A stretch of 64,000 nt of DNA from Clavelina lepadiformis (lineage: Eukaryota > Chordata > Ascidiacea > Aplousobranchia > Clavelinidae), in the NCBI RefSeq assembly GCF_947623445.1, contig NC_135243.1:9798501-9862500 (forward strand), read 5' to 3'. The notes under the pieces are model-generated. The model was given only the letters and a program-made list of their open reading frames with translations, did not search any database and was not told the DNA's origin. Below, in pieces: positions 45,527 to 57,000 of the stretch (position 1 is its first letter; each line of letters begins with the position of its first letter). The translations under genes were made by a program, and so were the position numbers.

Positions 45527-48189
45527 TTACAGACACTCTCCGCTTTGACATTTTTGAGTCGATTCGCAGCAAGTGTAATACTCCTGTTGGTATTCACAAC
45601 ACGGCTGGTCTACAGGACACGGATTATCCGCACAGGTTAACGGACTAGGTTGAGGAATGGGCGGGTCAAAGCCACACGTACTTCCAACACATTTAGTGTT
45701 TTCTAGAATGGCCGATACGAAAAGATCCAATGCGCAGGTTTGCTGCATTGGCGCTGAGTAGTTAAAAGGACCAGCAAAGTGTATTCCAAATACCTATATC
45801 AAGAAAACATTTTCATGCCTTTTGCCAGTTAATCTATGTTAGACTAATAATTTAGATTTGTGCTTACAGGTCCCACTGTTGTATTATGAAGAGATTTCCC
45901 ATCTTTATAAATTACAATGCAGTTACTTTCGGTTGGCTCGCAACGATTTTTTTCCCACGCGGTGTCGCAATTGTGTTGAATAAATTGCTGGTAGAGCGGC
46001 AAATTATCCAAACCAATGGGATCTTTGTACTTTTTCGTGTAGTCAATTAAATACCGGAGATTTCGTAAAAAGATTCCTTTGAACATTTTTGCATCATCGT
46101 CGCAATTGGGAGCGCAATACTCAACAAGAACACCGTTTCTAAAGGTTAAAAAATATCAAAGTAGGCTATCAAAATATTTAACCTAAGATTATTGGTTGCA
46201 CACAGCTCGTATACTAACGTTGAAGTATGTTACATTCTGCACGAAAACCATACATTTAACATACTTTGTTGCTAGATGAATTGTTGCGGTGGCAATTTTG
46301 TGTGCTAGCGGAATAAGCTGTACAGTCTTATTTAAAACTGGAGCTGCCTCCACCAAACCACCTTAAAATTGACGAAAGTATAAATTGGTTTGGAAATGTT
46401 TTTTCATTTTCATTTCATTAAAGGACCAAGAAAATGATGTTTTATCTGAAACCCATGTGCACATTGATTACCCAAACTTACCAATCATGAGCCCCATGTT
46501 GTAGGTTGGACCAAAATTTTGATCGCTTGAACAATTATTTCTAAGGCCGTCAGCTACCAAATACGTTTCATTGCTGACGATTACATTACTCTCCAAGAAC
46601 TGAAAGAAAAAAATATTTTTTGTATCGTTAAATTAAAATTTTCTGGGACAAAGCTGTATAACAGTAAACTATATTCATTATAATTTAATATAATTTTTAA
46701 CATAAAAATGATATTAAATTGATCTTTGAACAAAACTTGCCTTCCACGTTTTCTCAATGCGAGGTACGATAGAAGCGTCTTTGGTAAGTCGATACAATTT
46801 AGATCCGAGTTGGAGCATTTGCGCATTTTCTACGGTTTGCTTGCTTTTTTGGGTCTTAGATAATCTCAAGCATTTATAGTTATAGGGTGTAAAGTTTTGA
46901 CTATACTGTATATTTGAAATATTTGCCTGGGAATTTCTATGCTTTTGACTTATAATGATTGTTTACAACACTATCCATACCTGGTCAAACCAAAATCCCC
47001 CGTCGCAGGAAATGTTTTTGTCCCAACCGTTGTCCCAAATCCAGTCATAAATTTGCTTAGCCTCATATAAAAAGCCGTAGCTTGGATCATCGTTACCGGG
47101 TCCCAATACCTGCAATGTGATTTGTACTTCGTAACCTTGCACTGTTGGCAGGGCTGGACTTAGGCCAGTGCAACGAAGTTGGGTACCGCGCTTTTCGGAG
47201 TCCAGTGCTTTTCTGGGGCCCGTCGCTGGTTAGCACCAAAATAAAAACAACAGCTTAGCCTTTATTTTGCGCAAATCCTAGTTATTTCTCAATTTTTCTC
47301 GAAAAAGAATGTTTTGCTGAAAATAGAGTGTAGCACAAAGCAAAGCTTTGATGGGAGCTGATTTGCAAAGAGTTGATATTTGGTTTATAAGTAATTATTA
47401 TCATCGTTGCAATAATTTCTTTAAACCCAAGGCAAGGGGCCCTGCCATCAGTTCTTGCACGCTTGCTGAGGCCGGTCCTAACTGTCTGTAACAGATGCAC
47501 TCTCCTACCTCGTGTATTCTGGCATAACTAAGTCCATACCAGCCCATGTCGTCAAACGAAGGCTGTGGATAGTACGACTCTAACAAACTGTAAACATCAC
47601 GTAAGGATCCGGTTATGACTGATTTGTACCTGAAATATTTATGGCTTGATTGAATGATATCAACATTAAAAATACTACAAATAAACTGCATTGCAATTAC
47701 ATTGTGTTATTTCCATAATACATAAAATTAGCCAGGGTTTCCAGAACAGCTCCATTTTGCCAAAACCCATCAAAGCCATTCCAAGTTTGATAACTGAATA
47801 GCCCAGATATTGGTGACGGAAACCAGTTGTGCTGCAATGCGTAGGCCGTCATGCACGAACGCAATGCATTCTCATCACCACCAAACATGGACAAAGTACA
47901 AACCGTGGAGATATTGTCTAAGTAAACGATAGAGACAAGTACTGTAAGTCATTAACTATTTGAAAACTGTTATTTTTGACAAACTATATCTTTTTCTAGT
48001 ATAATTCATGTTAACGTGTTTAAATGAAACCCGCTTACTGTTGACACAATACCCTTGAACAGACAACAAACAATACTTTTTCTTACTTTCTTCATGTTTG
48101 TTGGTAAGAGAATTATATGGCGAAAATGCCAAACATGCTCCAACAATAAAGCCTGGAAACAGTAAAGCAAACACAATTTTTTTTGTCAT
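45527..48189 (-). CDS. Secreted GH76-family glycosidase (endo-alpha-1,6-mannanase-like), 478 aa
   Basis: Nine minus-strand exons join in phase: 48087-48189, 47701-47917, 47509-47629, 46981-47109, 46741-46854, 46482-46599, 46265-46361, 45868-46138 and 45527-45793, giving 478 codons. Residues 1-21 form a signal peptide (MTKKIVFALLFPGFIVGACLA). GH76 motifs follow in order: WNGFDGFWQNGAVLETLANFM, the catalytic-type pair in PSFDDMGWYGLSYARIHE (Asp133-Asp134), CDGGFWFDQ, NAQMLQLGSKLY, TYNMGLMIGGLVEA and MFKGIFLRNLRYLI. The last about 45 residues are a cysteine-rich tail (CADNPCPVDQPCC onward), not part of the usual family. GH76 enzymes cut alpha-1,6-mannan backbones; here it would act outside the cell, perhaps on fungal or bacterial polysaccharide. 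Intron 5 uses a GC donor (GCAAGT). Substrate is inferred, not shown. Confidence 0.9.
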
Positions 48190-50310
48190 TTCTGATCAAG
48201 CTTAAGTGTTATATACACTATTTTGCTTACTTCTCCTGGTTTGAAAATGGTTTAGGCTTTATAGTAGATTTACCAAAAGAGTTTAACGTGCCATCAGTTT
48301 TAATCAACCTCTTTTCTATAAGCAGAAAGATACATTATTAAATAAAACTCAATTTTTCTTCATGTTAAAAAAACTGCTAATCTCTAACCAAAGTTTACAC
48401 ATAACTAATGCCGGTTCGTAAATTTATGTTCAAATTTTATTCTGATTAAAATTCATTGCCCTAAAGATGTAGCAAAAGATTTTTTATCAGTTTCCACTAA
48501 TGTATACCACTGCAAAGCGATGGCAATATTAAAACAAACAATAATTGCACTGAATTCAGTTACAGGTTACTTATTAACCCTGAAATTGGTTTCATCAGCC
48601 AAGAGCAATATACAATAGAGTAATAGACCATTTGTAAAGGGAAAAAGATTTCTTTTGTAAAGGTTAATGCAAGCATGTTGACGACCCAGGATAGTTTATA
48701 GAAATAATTTAGTCAAAAATATTTCGGGTCAGTCATGCAATTGTTAGCAAAATATTTTTATAGTGGCATTATCAGGGCATGTACACAAACAAAAACGTAA
48801 GTACATGCCTAACCAAGCTATATGTGTAGTTGACACTGATGCTTTCATATCCTTTTATCAAGGCAAATAAAATCCAAACTCATACATTAGCCAATAACTT
48901 GTACCAAAAAAACACCTACATACGCATATATCTATTCGGCCGTAAAAGCTACAAAAGCTACTTGCCTTGTCTTTTCGTTAGACTATTTTTATAGCATTAT
49001 ATATAGGTATCTGTTTCTCTTTGTTTTCAGGTTATACTGTACGTTGGATTATAGTGGTCTAAGAATGTTTATTATTTTTTTAAATCTAGCTTTATTTGAG
49101 CAGTATTTGATTAGGATAAGAACTAAAACTTGCAGAATCGTATAAACACTCACCCTGCATGAACACAATCGAACTTACACAAACAAAATCAAATTTGCAC
49201 AAACACAATCAAACATTACCATAAGACGTTGTTAAAAATAACGTGAAAAATTGACAATTATTCAGGGGATGTACCTAACAACAGCCCGAAGGCTCGAAAC
49301 GCACGTCATTAATTTTAATTGCCTTCGTGAACCTGTAATTCACTCCTCAGTAAACTTAGCTGTAAATCACTACAAGTTATTTTCACAGATTGTGCAACGC
49401 ACCTGACCCTGTTTGATACTTAACGCAGCTTCTCTGTTGCAATAACTTCGCTGTTATTTAATCTGCAAATAGAGAAAATTAGTTTATACAAAACATGTGT
49501 GTGCAGTTGCGCATTATTACAACAGCGTGATAGAAGTGCAATACTTGTCCAACTCCAAATAAAACAATTAAATACAACCGGTCAAACGGTTATTTTATTG
49601 TAAATTTGTTCATATTCCATTATATTTACTCCTGATAGTTGTTTGTACACTCGTTGTAGAGTAGACCTACATAACAGTTTAAGTTCTTGAATCCTGAAAG
49701 ATCTTTCACACGATTTCTGTCTGGTGTTTGTGGTTTTATTATGCCTACGAAAAGGAGAACGAATAGTATGGAAGGAATCATCTCCCCATAGCATATTCAA
49801 TTTATTCATAGATCATTCATAGGCATTTAACTTAGATCTATTATTTTGGTTTATGATGACGTCATATGATTTCTCACGAAGGTCAAAGTCAAATGTAGAC
49901 AAACGCGAGCTATTTTTATATTTCCACAACTCTATACAGTTAATCGTCGCATGAGCATTGCACTTTCTTATGCAAAGATCAATTCATACCTGGAGTATGA
50001 AACTATACTGTCAGGACCCGTGTGTCTAATAACAAAAAGAAAACTCGGCTAAACACGATGCTGAGCTATACTATGATACGCTTTTTGTTTTAGAACTATA
50101 ATATTGGAATAAAGTGACGAACTACAAGCTATAATTAGCACGTACTTTCCTAGAACAAAGGCGCAGATTTACTTCGATATCCGCATATTGAAGGAAAAAG
50201 TGTGTCTTGCAGCCATTGTTACTATAAAAACAGGTTCATACAATGAATAGAGACAACGGAAATTTCTTGTACTTTAATGAATTAACTGGGGGACTTTTCT
50301 ACAAATTCAG
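48190..50310. other. Intergenic stretch
   Basis: No convincing coding signal. Near 49160-49215 a degenerate tandem repeat of the type ACACAATCAAA occurs three or four times. An open stretch after an acceptor-like GCGCAG at about 50167 reads IYFDIRILKEKVCLAAIVTIKT and could be a further upstream exon of the gene ending at 51058, as its phase fits, but its donor is weak. Confidence 0.4.
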
Positions 50311-51058
50311 CTCCTTGTCGAAGTTACAGTGCAAAATGTTCATGTCAGATATCTCTATACACTGATCCTCGGGTAATGCCTTCTCCTCAAAGGTAACTAG
50401 ATTGGACATAAGACACTGGGATTAGACGTGACAATAACATTAGACTATGACGAAAAAAGTGTCAGTATCGTCATGGACGGGAGCTCTAATGTCTAATCGG
50501 ACGTTATTACTTTTTCGATTTATATCTGGAAATGGAGATTAGAAAAGTTCAGCAAAACCAAACCGACGTTGGTATATTTCCACTTTTTCAACAAGGATGC
50601 AAAAAGTTATCATCAACGGCACACTTGCGCCCTTCTGTCCTGCCTTCAGGTACTGTGGGTTAACCTTGGACAAATAGCTCTCGTATCGCCGACATCTTGC
50701 GTCGTCACCACGAAAGAAACTTATATCCTGGGATGGCATTTCATTCATCAAGAATTAATCCCAAGTGAAAGTAGTAGAAAACGATGTAACTGAACCGCTA
50801 TTACGCAAATCAACGCAGTTATAAACTTAAGATATATCTTTAAGACAACCTACAAACAAAAACGGTGTTCCACGAAAGTCTTAAATTATACACAGTCAAT
50901 GAGAACTATTCCCCTGAATTACAAATGAGTTATATAGTTGTTTTGTTTATGTAATGTTTTTATTTATTTTTTACAGTGAGCTGCAGTCTAACATTGATGA
51001 CTACAAAGACTTCAAGCAATACATAAAAACAAATGCGAAACTGAAACAACAATTGTAG
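50311..51058 (+). CDS. 3' end of an unidentified plus-strand gene (last two exons)
   Basis: The terminal exon at 50977-51058 follows a strong acceptor (TATTTTTTACAG). It encodes a charged, probably coiled-coil tail, ELQSNIDDYKDFKQYIKTNA, then KLKQQL and TAG. An upstream exon at 50311-50392 lies between a good acceptor (CAAATTCAG) and donor (CAAAG/GTAAC). It reads PCRSYSAKCSCQISLYTDPR and VMPSPQ, and joins the last exon in phase through a Ser codon. A third exon near 50167-50250 is possible. The 5' part is not found. I do not recognise the family. The gene converges on the ZP gene: the two stop codons are less than 100 bp apart, so the 3' UTRs are short or overlap. Confidence 0.6.
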
Positions 51059-51153
51059 TTTCCACTTCAAAATACAAGTTATTTTAGACATTATTAAACT
51101 TGGGAAAATCCAACCAACTTAAACTTTTTTTTCTGCAATACTACCGGCTTCAT

Positions 51154-54039
51154 TTATACAGACGTTTTAGACATATCTGCTGAAAATACGTTGCTTGAAG
51201 AATCCACCGTAGAAACTGCTGTAGTATTCGAATCACTTGTGCTGCAAATTTTTTTATTGAAATTGATTGGTATATTGTTATCATTCAAACATTTTGATAA
51301 CCGTTATTCTTGAGTTTAACATTTAAAAACTCTAATATAACATGGAAATAAGCGTGTAAGTTTATTTTTACCTGAAAGTCGACGTCTGAACGCGCTGTTT
51401 AGCAGAAATCAATATAGGATTGTTGTAACCGTTCGCAGCTTGTTGCTGGAAAGGTAAACAAGAGAAAACGTGAGATTTAGTTTAACAAATTTTTAAGTTG
51501 TTTTGTAAATTTTAATTTAAGTAATATATAAATTATTTATATACCTTCACTTTCTTTTTCATATAGCAGCGACGAATTAGGAAAAATACAATGACTATAA
51601 TCACCAGGGCAACAAAGCATATCAGCGTAATGGTCACAATAAAAATTGCTATAAAAAGGTCAAAAAACATTTTACCTCTTGCAACGAGTGTATAAAATAT
51701 ACTGATTTAAAGTACAGTTTTAGCATTAGCTTGCTTTCAGTGAGCTTACTTGAAGCCAAAAGTGATGGACTCTCTGTCTCAGCATTTTCAGCCTGTTTGT
51801 TTTGTCTAATTACTGGTCCAATGGTCACTATTCCAGCAGTGCGTGTAAACGTTTGTTTAACTGGAACGGCAGAAGAACACTGAAGTACAAAGAAACGTTT
51901 TAGGTAAAGAAGATGAAGATTATTTCCGTCATGCTGTATAAGAAAATTCCGGGAAATAGTTTCTTCTGAAGCCTATCTCGAAATTTTATCGATGTATTAA
52001 AAATAAATTTTATACTAGATTTTATACTAACAAATTCTGGCTTACTCCTGACGGCCCGCAATCTTCACACGCGCCTGTTGTGCAATGTAAGTAGAACTCC
52101 GGTTTTTTCGGAAGAAGGAAAAAAGTTGGAAAACGGATCCGAACGTCCCCGCTCACTCCATTTTCTATGACTTTTACGACACTGTTGTAACCTCTCTTGG
52201 GGCACCTGTGAAATGTAAGACTGAATTTAGTGTCGAACTATGTCGTATCTGTAGTGACATCTCATTGAGTGAAAAGCAACATTCCAATAGTGGATACTAT
52301 TAATACCTTGTTGATACAGCAACCAAATGCTATAGATCAGCGGTCGCCAACGTTTATTATTTCATGCTCCTAGACTACTGCTCTAAATATAAGAAATATA
52401 TATATATTGCCACAAAAGAACATTGATTGTATTTTCCAAATCTTAAAACGCTACAATAATTGAAGCGAAGTTATTAAGAACTTGTAGCGGTTCGATACTT
52501 TGAAAGATAACACAAAGTTAAAAGTTCGAAGCAATCATTGGTGTGTGAGTGGGTCACTTTTCTTTACAGTAGCTTTAGGGAGCTTATGGGTTTCAAAAAT
52601 GGGTCAATCTCTTTTTTTATTTCTATTTGCAGTAAAATTATTGAAAATACAGTTACTCGAAAATTGTTCCATTGGATCCCTGAAATCTTGCATGTGACCA
52701 AGGCTTGTATAATACTACAGTATCTCATACTAGAATACAGCAAAAATCACATATCTCTATATTCCGTTACATAGGCGTCAAGTCAAAAATGGATTTTTGG
52801 GTCTAAAAACAAACAGTTTCCACTTTTTCATGCCAATTTTTATTCAGGTTTTCCGTGCAACCTGGAACTTTGAAACGAGCCAGATGCTGCCTTCTGATTG
52901 GTCTAAACAGGTTTTAAAAAGCCCTACATAAGAGTCTGACGAAGTCACACAAATCTTATTCTTTGAGCCATACGCCTCCTTTACAATATGTAACGAGTCC
53001 AATTGCTATACAAACGAAAGTAGTGAAATTGAATCCACTAATATTGACTTATCATTTCATTAAGTGAGATGTTTTTTCCTGATTTTTCCGAATTAGGTTA
53101 TAGATAGGCTGCAGTATTTAGCTGCAGGGATTTTAGTAGTTACTTCAATCCGAAATCGCCCCTGGAATCGACAATGAGTTTTAATTATCTTACTATAATA
53201 GCCAAAAGTTTAAAACGTTTTATCGCACAAGTATATGATTAAAAATGTGGTCAAAAATTACCTTGATGCACGTGCAGTCGGGAAAATTTTAGTAGGTCTA
53301 CTGCCATCACGTCACTAGTTTGAGTGCATTATTTTAATTGAAGAAAATATAAAGATGAAAATATCAGTCAAATTATAACAATTAATTCCAAAGTTTCTTT
53401 TGTTTAATTTTACGTAATATTAAGATTTAGTCACAATGTCTTGTAGACCACGGAAATTTTCTCACCGATCAACGGTTGGCGACCGCTGTTATAGATTTTA
53501 TTCAAAAAGGACCCAATGTCTTTCCTTTGTAGTGTATTATTCTGTTAGGACTAAAAAACTGGTATTACCCCGGGAAGTCAACCACTGTATTGTTTAATTC
53601 CAGGGCTACATGGTCGACTGTTTCTGTAACCCAACATGTTTCAAGTAAGAGATGATTTCCTGGTTCACTGGTGCTATTCAAATGAAATTGGACGTGAACA
53701 AAATCTCCATCCTCTATATACAATGGGGCTACTGTTTTTCGGGAAAACGTAAAATCCTGTAAAAGTCGTCAAATTAACATTCAGCAGCTAAACATTGGGT
53801 TAATAATAAAGACAGGTGTTACATGATTTTACTTCATATTTCAAGAAGATGTTTACTTGGAAACAACGTTTATCGAAACATTAATCCTGGTAAGATAAAA
53901 ATATGCAAACCTACCGTGAAAAATGAAGCGGACGCTTCAATATTGTAAGTGCACGGTCCACTGCCCAAAATAACATTGCTGTTGACTGCGCACTGGCCGT
54001 GTGTCATTGGTATGAAACAGAGATGCATACACGAAAATG
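51154..54039 (-). CDS. ZP-domain single-pass membrane protein (5' incomplete)
   Basis: Seven minus-strand exons join in phase: 53915-54039, 53569-53756, 52046-52205, 51750-51879, 51545-51648, 51372-51445 and 51154-51241. The second exon seen carries the ZP signature (VAPLYIEDGDFVHVQFHLN, then LLLETCWVTETVD), and the next has GCPKRGYNSVVKVIENG and FYLHCTTGACEDC, the ZP-C core with its cysteines. After the domain come a polar linker, a transmembrane helix (TLICFVALVIIVIVFFLI), basic RRCYMKKK, and a short Ser/Thr-rich cytosolic tail ending MSKTSV. ZP proteins polymerise or bind partners at the cell surface or in egg and apical coats. The ZP-N half and signal peptide should be encoded further right but I could not identify those exons. 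A hAT element sits in the third-exon intron. Confidence 0.88.
52338..53488. mobile_element. hAT-type element (1151 bp) in a ZP-gene intron
   Basis: The ends are CAGCGGTCGCCAACG and CGGTTGGCGACCGCTG, a typical hAT terminus. They are flanked by CTATAGAT (52330-52337) and TTATAGAT (53489-53496), an 8-bp target duplication with one mismatch. No transposase is recognisable. It contains a diverged copy of the dispersed repeat seen at 7745-8115, so it may itself have been hit by, or include, that repeat. Confidence 0.85.
52630..52975 (+). repeat. Dispersed repeat, copy 2
   Basis: Diverged match to 7745-8115, inside the hAT element of the ZP intron. Confidence 0.6.
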
Positions 54040-57000
54040 CTGTAAAGTGAATAATATCAAAAATATTTATTGTTTTGCAGTGAGAGAACTAAAACACTAA
54101 ACTCAAGCCAAAAATATCATATATCACATGTAAAGAGTTAAATAGAACTTGATTATACCTTTAATAAATAACAAAACGTTTTTATTTTCTTTGGAAATTT
54201 TCGTATTTTCCGATTTCATTTTCTAGTAGATCCAATAAATAAGTAAATATCCATTCAACAATCATTCAACAATCACTAGAAAAAGACGAGAGCTTGTGAG
54301 GCAGATAATGTTGTATTCCTACTTTCAGTTGCTAATATGTATAACTTTACAACTCCCCCTGTATCCTAATTTGCATCAGCATGAGTACCCTTTTTCGGCA
54401 GACGTTTTTCTGTAACAACCACCATGTTATATAACTTTTTTAAACTTCTTCTTTCTCATTCTGCCTATGCAGATAAGTCACATCTAGGAAAAAACTTCGA
54501 GGATCTAGATATAAATAGGAAAAGCTTTATTCTTATAATTCATGTATTATCGAAAACATAGACAGCTGACTCATCTGACTTTAATTTTTTCTAACGTCAC
54601 ATCAACTTTTCATCGTAACCAACACCCCGTTTCGTTCCGCCATGCGGTTATAAAAGGTTGACGTCACGTTATATCCTCGAAAAATATTCTCATATTTTAC
54701 CCACATTATGTACCTTTTTAGAACTGGCATATTTATGTCACCACGAGCATTAAGTGAAGCGCTTCACGGCTATAAATGGTCCTTTATGTTTAAAGCTACC
54801 ACAGCCTATACCATACGAGCCACTCCTTGTAAGCTTGATTTGAAATGAGTATGGAAATGTGAGCTGCGATTTTTTATCACAGCTCTGTGTAAAACACTTG
54901 TTTAGAACACATGTGGTACTGGTACATATTTGTTCCATGGAAATTACTTTTTTTGTTTTATTTTACAACTTTGTGAAATAAATACATTATTTCATATTTG
55001 TTTTTAACGATATTTTAATCGGAATTGGATAAACTGGGCCCGTTCGCCTGAAAAGAGATTAACCGGGTGATGAAAACACACAAATTGTGACGTCAAACAG
55101 TACGTGCCTGACTGTGTTAAAGCCCATCTTTCAAGTTTTGAAATACAAATTGGTCACCTACGAGGGAGTCTGCTGTCCAGGCAATGCCCATCGTTCACAG
55201 CAGAATACGTTAGATGTTTTACACTATATAAAAAAAATTTTGTCGGGTGGTTTATACAGACTTACTGTACAAGCCAAACCATGCACTTTTATCTTATTTA
55301 TAGTTTATCGTTGGTCTAGCAAGCTTCAAATAAAACCCCGAACAGCATTTCTTGAAAAATGTGAAAGATTCGGTCTTGCTAAAATGAAATATTCTTAGAA
55401 AACGGTAGTGAACGTATATTGCGTTATAAAATCCGTTGTTCGTTTTATCTATGGGTATATACTATGAGGTTTTGAATAAAAACGTGAAAGATTTTGCTGA
55501 ACGAGCGCTACCTTGTGCTCAGCTCATAATACTTAACCTTAGAAATTATTTGTACGAAAAATTTAGTAAAATTACACAACACTTTAATGTAAATAATTTA
55601 CCTCATAAAAGTTGTTACATATAATTAGTGCCTTTACAAATGTTTATAGGTTATAAGGTATATTACAGTTGGTTATTTCCTCCCTGTGGCTTATAATGCC
55701 GCATAAAGTACAATAATACAGCACTAAGAAAAAATTCAAACTCAAATTTAACGTTCATAGATATTTAAATACTTGAAACCGCATTTAAAGTTTACTTTTC
55801 AGCGCACAACGCTTTGTGCTTTGTCTGATTCTTCCAAGAACGCAAAGTTTATTTAGTCACCCTTTGAACGTCTTAATATAACGTCATCTTTTCTGGCTTT
55901 GTTTTTAACTGTTTACATCTGGTAGCCATGACTTTCTCGTACGACGGCTATTATCGGGACTAAGTCGAATTTTCTCATTTATTTGAAGTCCTTACCAATG
56001 TCATCACTAAAAAAATGTTAAGTTTGGTAGTTCATCAAAGGTTTGTACTTCTGGTAGCTTTGTTGTAAGCAAGTTACTACGAGACGCGGTATGCTTAGTT
56101 TCTACTTGGAACAAAGCTCCGCTGGCATCTCGATGTGGGCAAGTGGAGACAAAGCCTCTTTAATTGAAAATTTTCCAGATTCTATGAGTTATATGTCAGC
56201 ACAGAATAAAACGTCGTAAAAACTTGGATTACAGAAACGTTTACAATTTATACGACTGTGCTATTAATAAATCTATTTATCCTCTTTGCTCGAGAGATAG
56301 CGATTGAGGTAACATGTGGATATTATTAGTAAGCGTGAGTACCAACATGGATTATTTTGTTAGTAAAGCTTTTTTCTTGCAAGATAGATGCTGCCGCTAT
56401 ATGTATAGACTGATGGAGGAACATTGTGTGGCATACATACCATATTTCACAATTTCTTTGTGAAGTTAAGGTTATTCAGGGTTATTAAGACTAACGTATC
56501 CACCGCTTGTTGCCAGGTAAAAGATTGTACAGGCTACATGGATGTACGTTTTAGGAAAATTAGATGAAATGTTTTATTACTTGACAAAAAAACATTCTTA
56601 AACATTAGAAATTTACGATGAGAAGCAGAAAAACGTAGTTGCAACTCGTTATGGAATGAAGGTAATTCATCGACGAAAACAAAAAAGTAGCAGCCACAAG
56701 AAGGAAATTAATTGTGCGTCAAGTGATAAATTATTTAAAGGAATCGCTGTGCAAAAGTCGATTCAAAAGTGATCGAATGAAATCAAGATATTGATTTTAA
56801 GTGGGACACAGAAGTTCTTTTGTGTGTAATTCCTACATCGTAAAATCAAATTTTTTAAAAGATTTTCCTTCAGCTGTTTTACGACCTTCGCAGCTTCAAA
56901 ACTCGTGTTGAGCTTGTGCAAACATGACAAACATAGAATTGTATAAAAACGCTCCCTTTATCGGCAAAATATTTTGTATTTAGTTTGGCATCACTAGCGT

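Noticed and set aside
47130-47440. Possible transposon in a GH76 intron, with GGCAGGGC-type ends
   Set aside because: The ends share only about eight bases and no matching target duplication was found; the intron sequence stays unassigned.
48209-48215. TATATAA on the minus strand before the GH76 gene
   Set aside because: It lies only about 20 bp from the start codon, too close for a normal TATA-driven transcript to include the ATG.
54750-54938. Cysteine-bearing 62-aa frame as the missing first exon of the ZP gene
   Set aside because: It closes with a stop and has no donor in the phase needed to join the exon at 54039.
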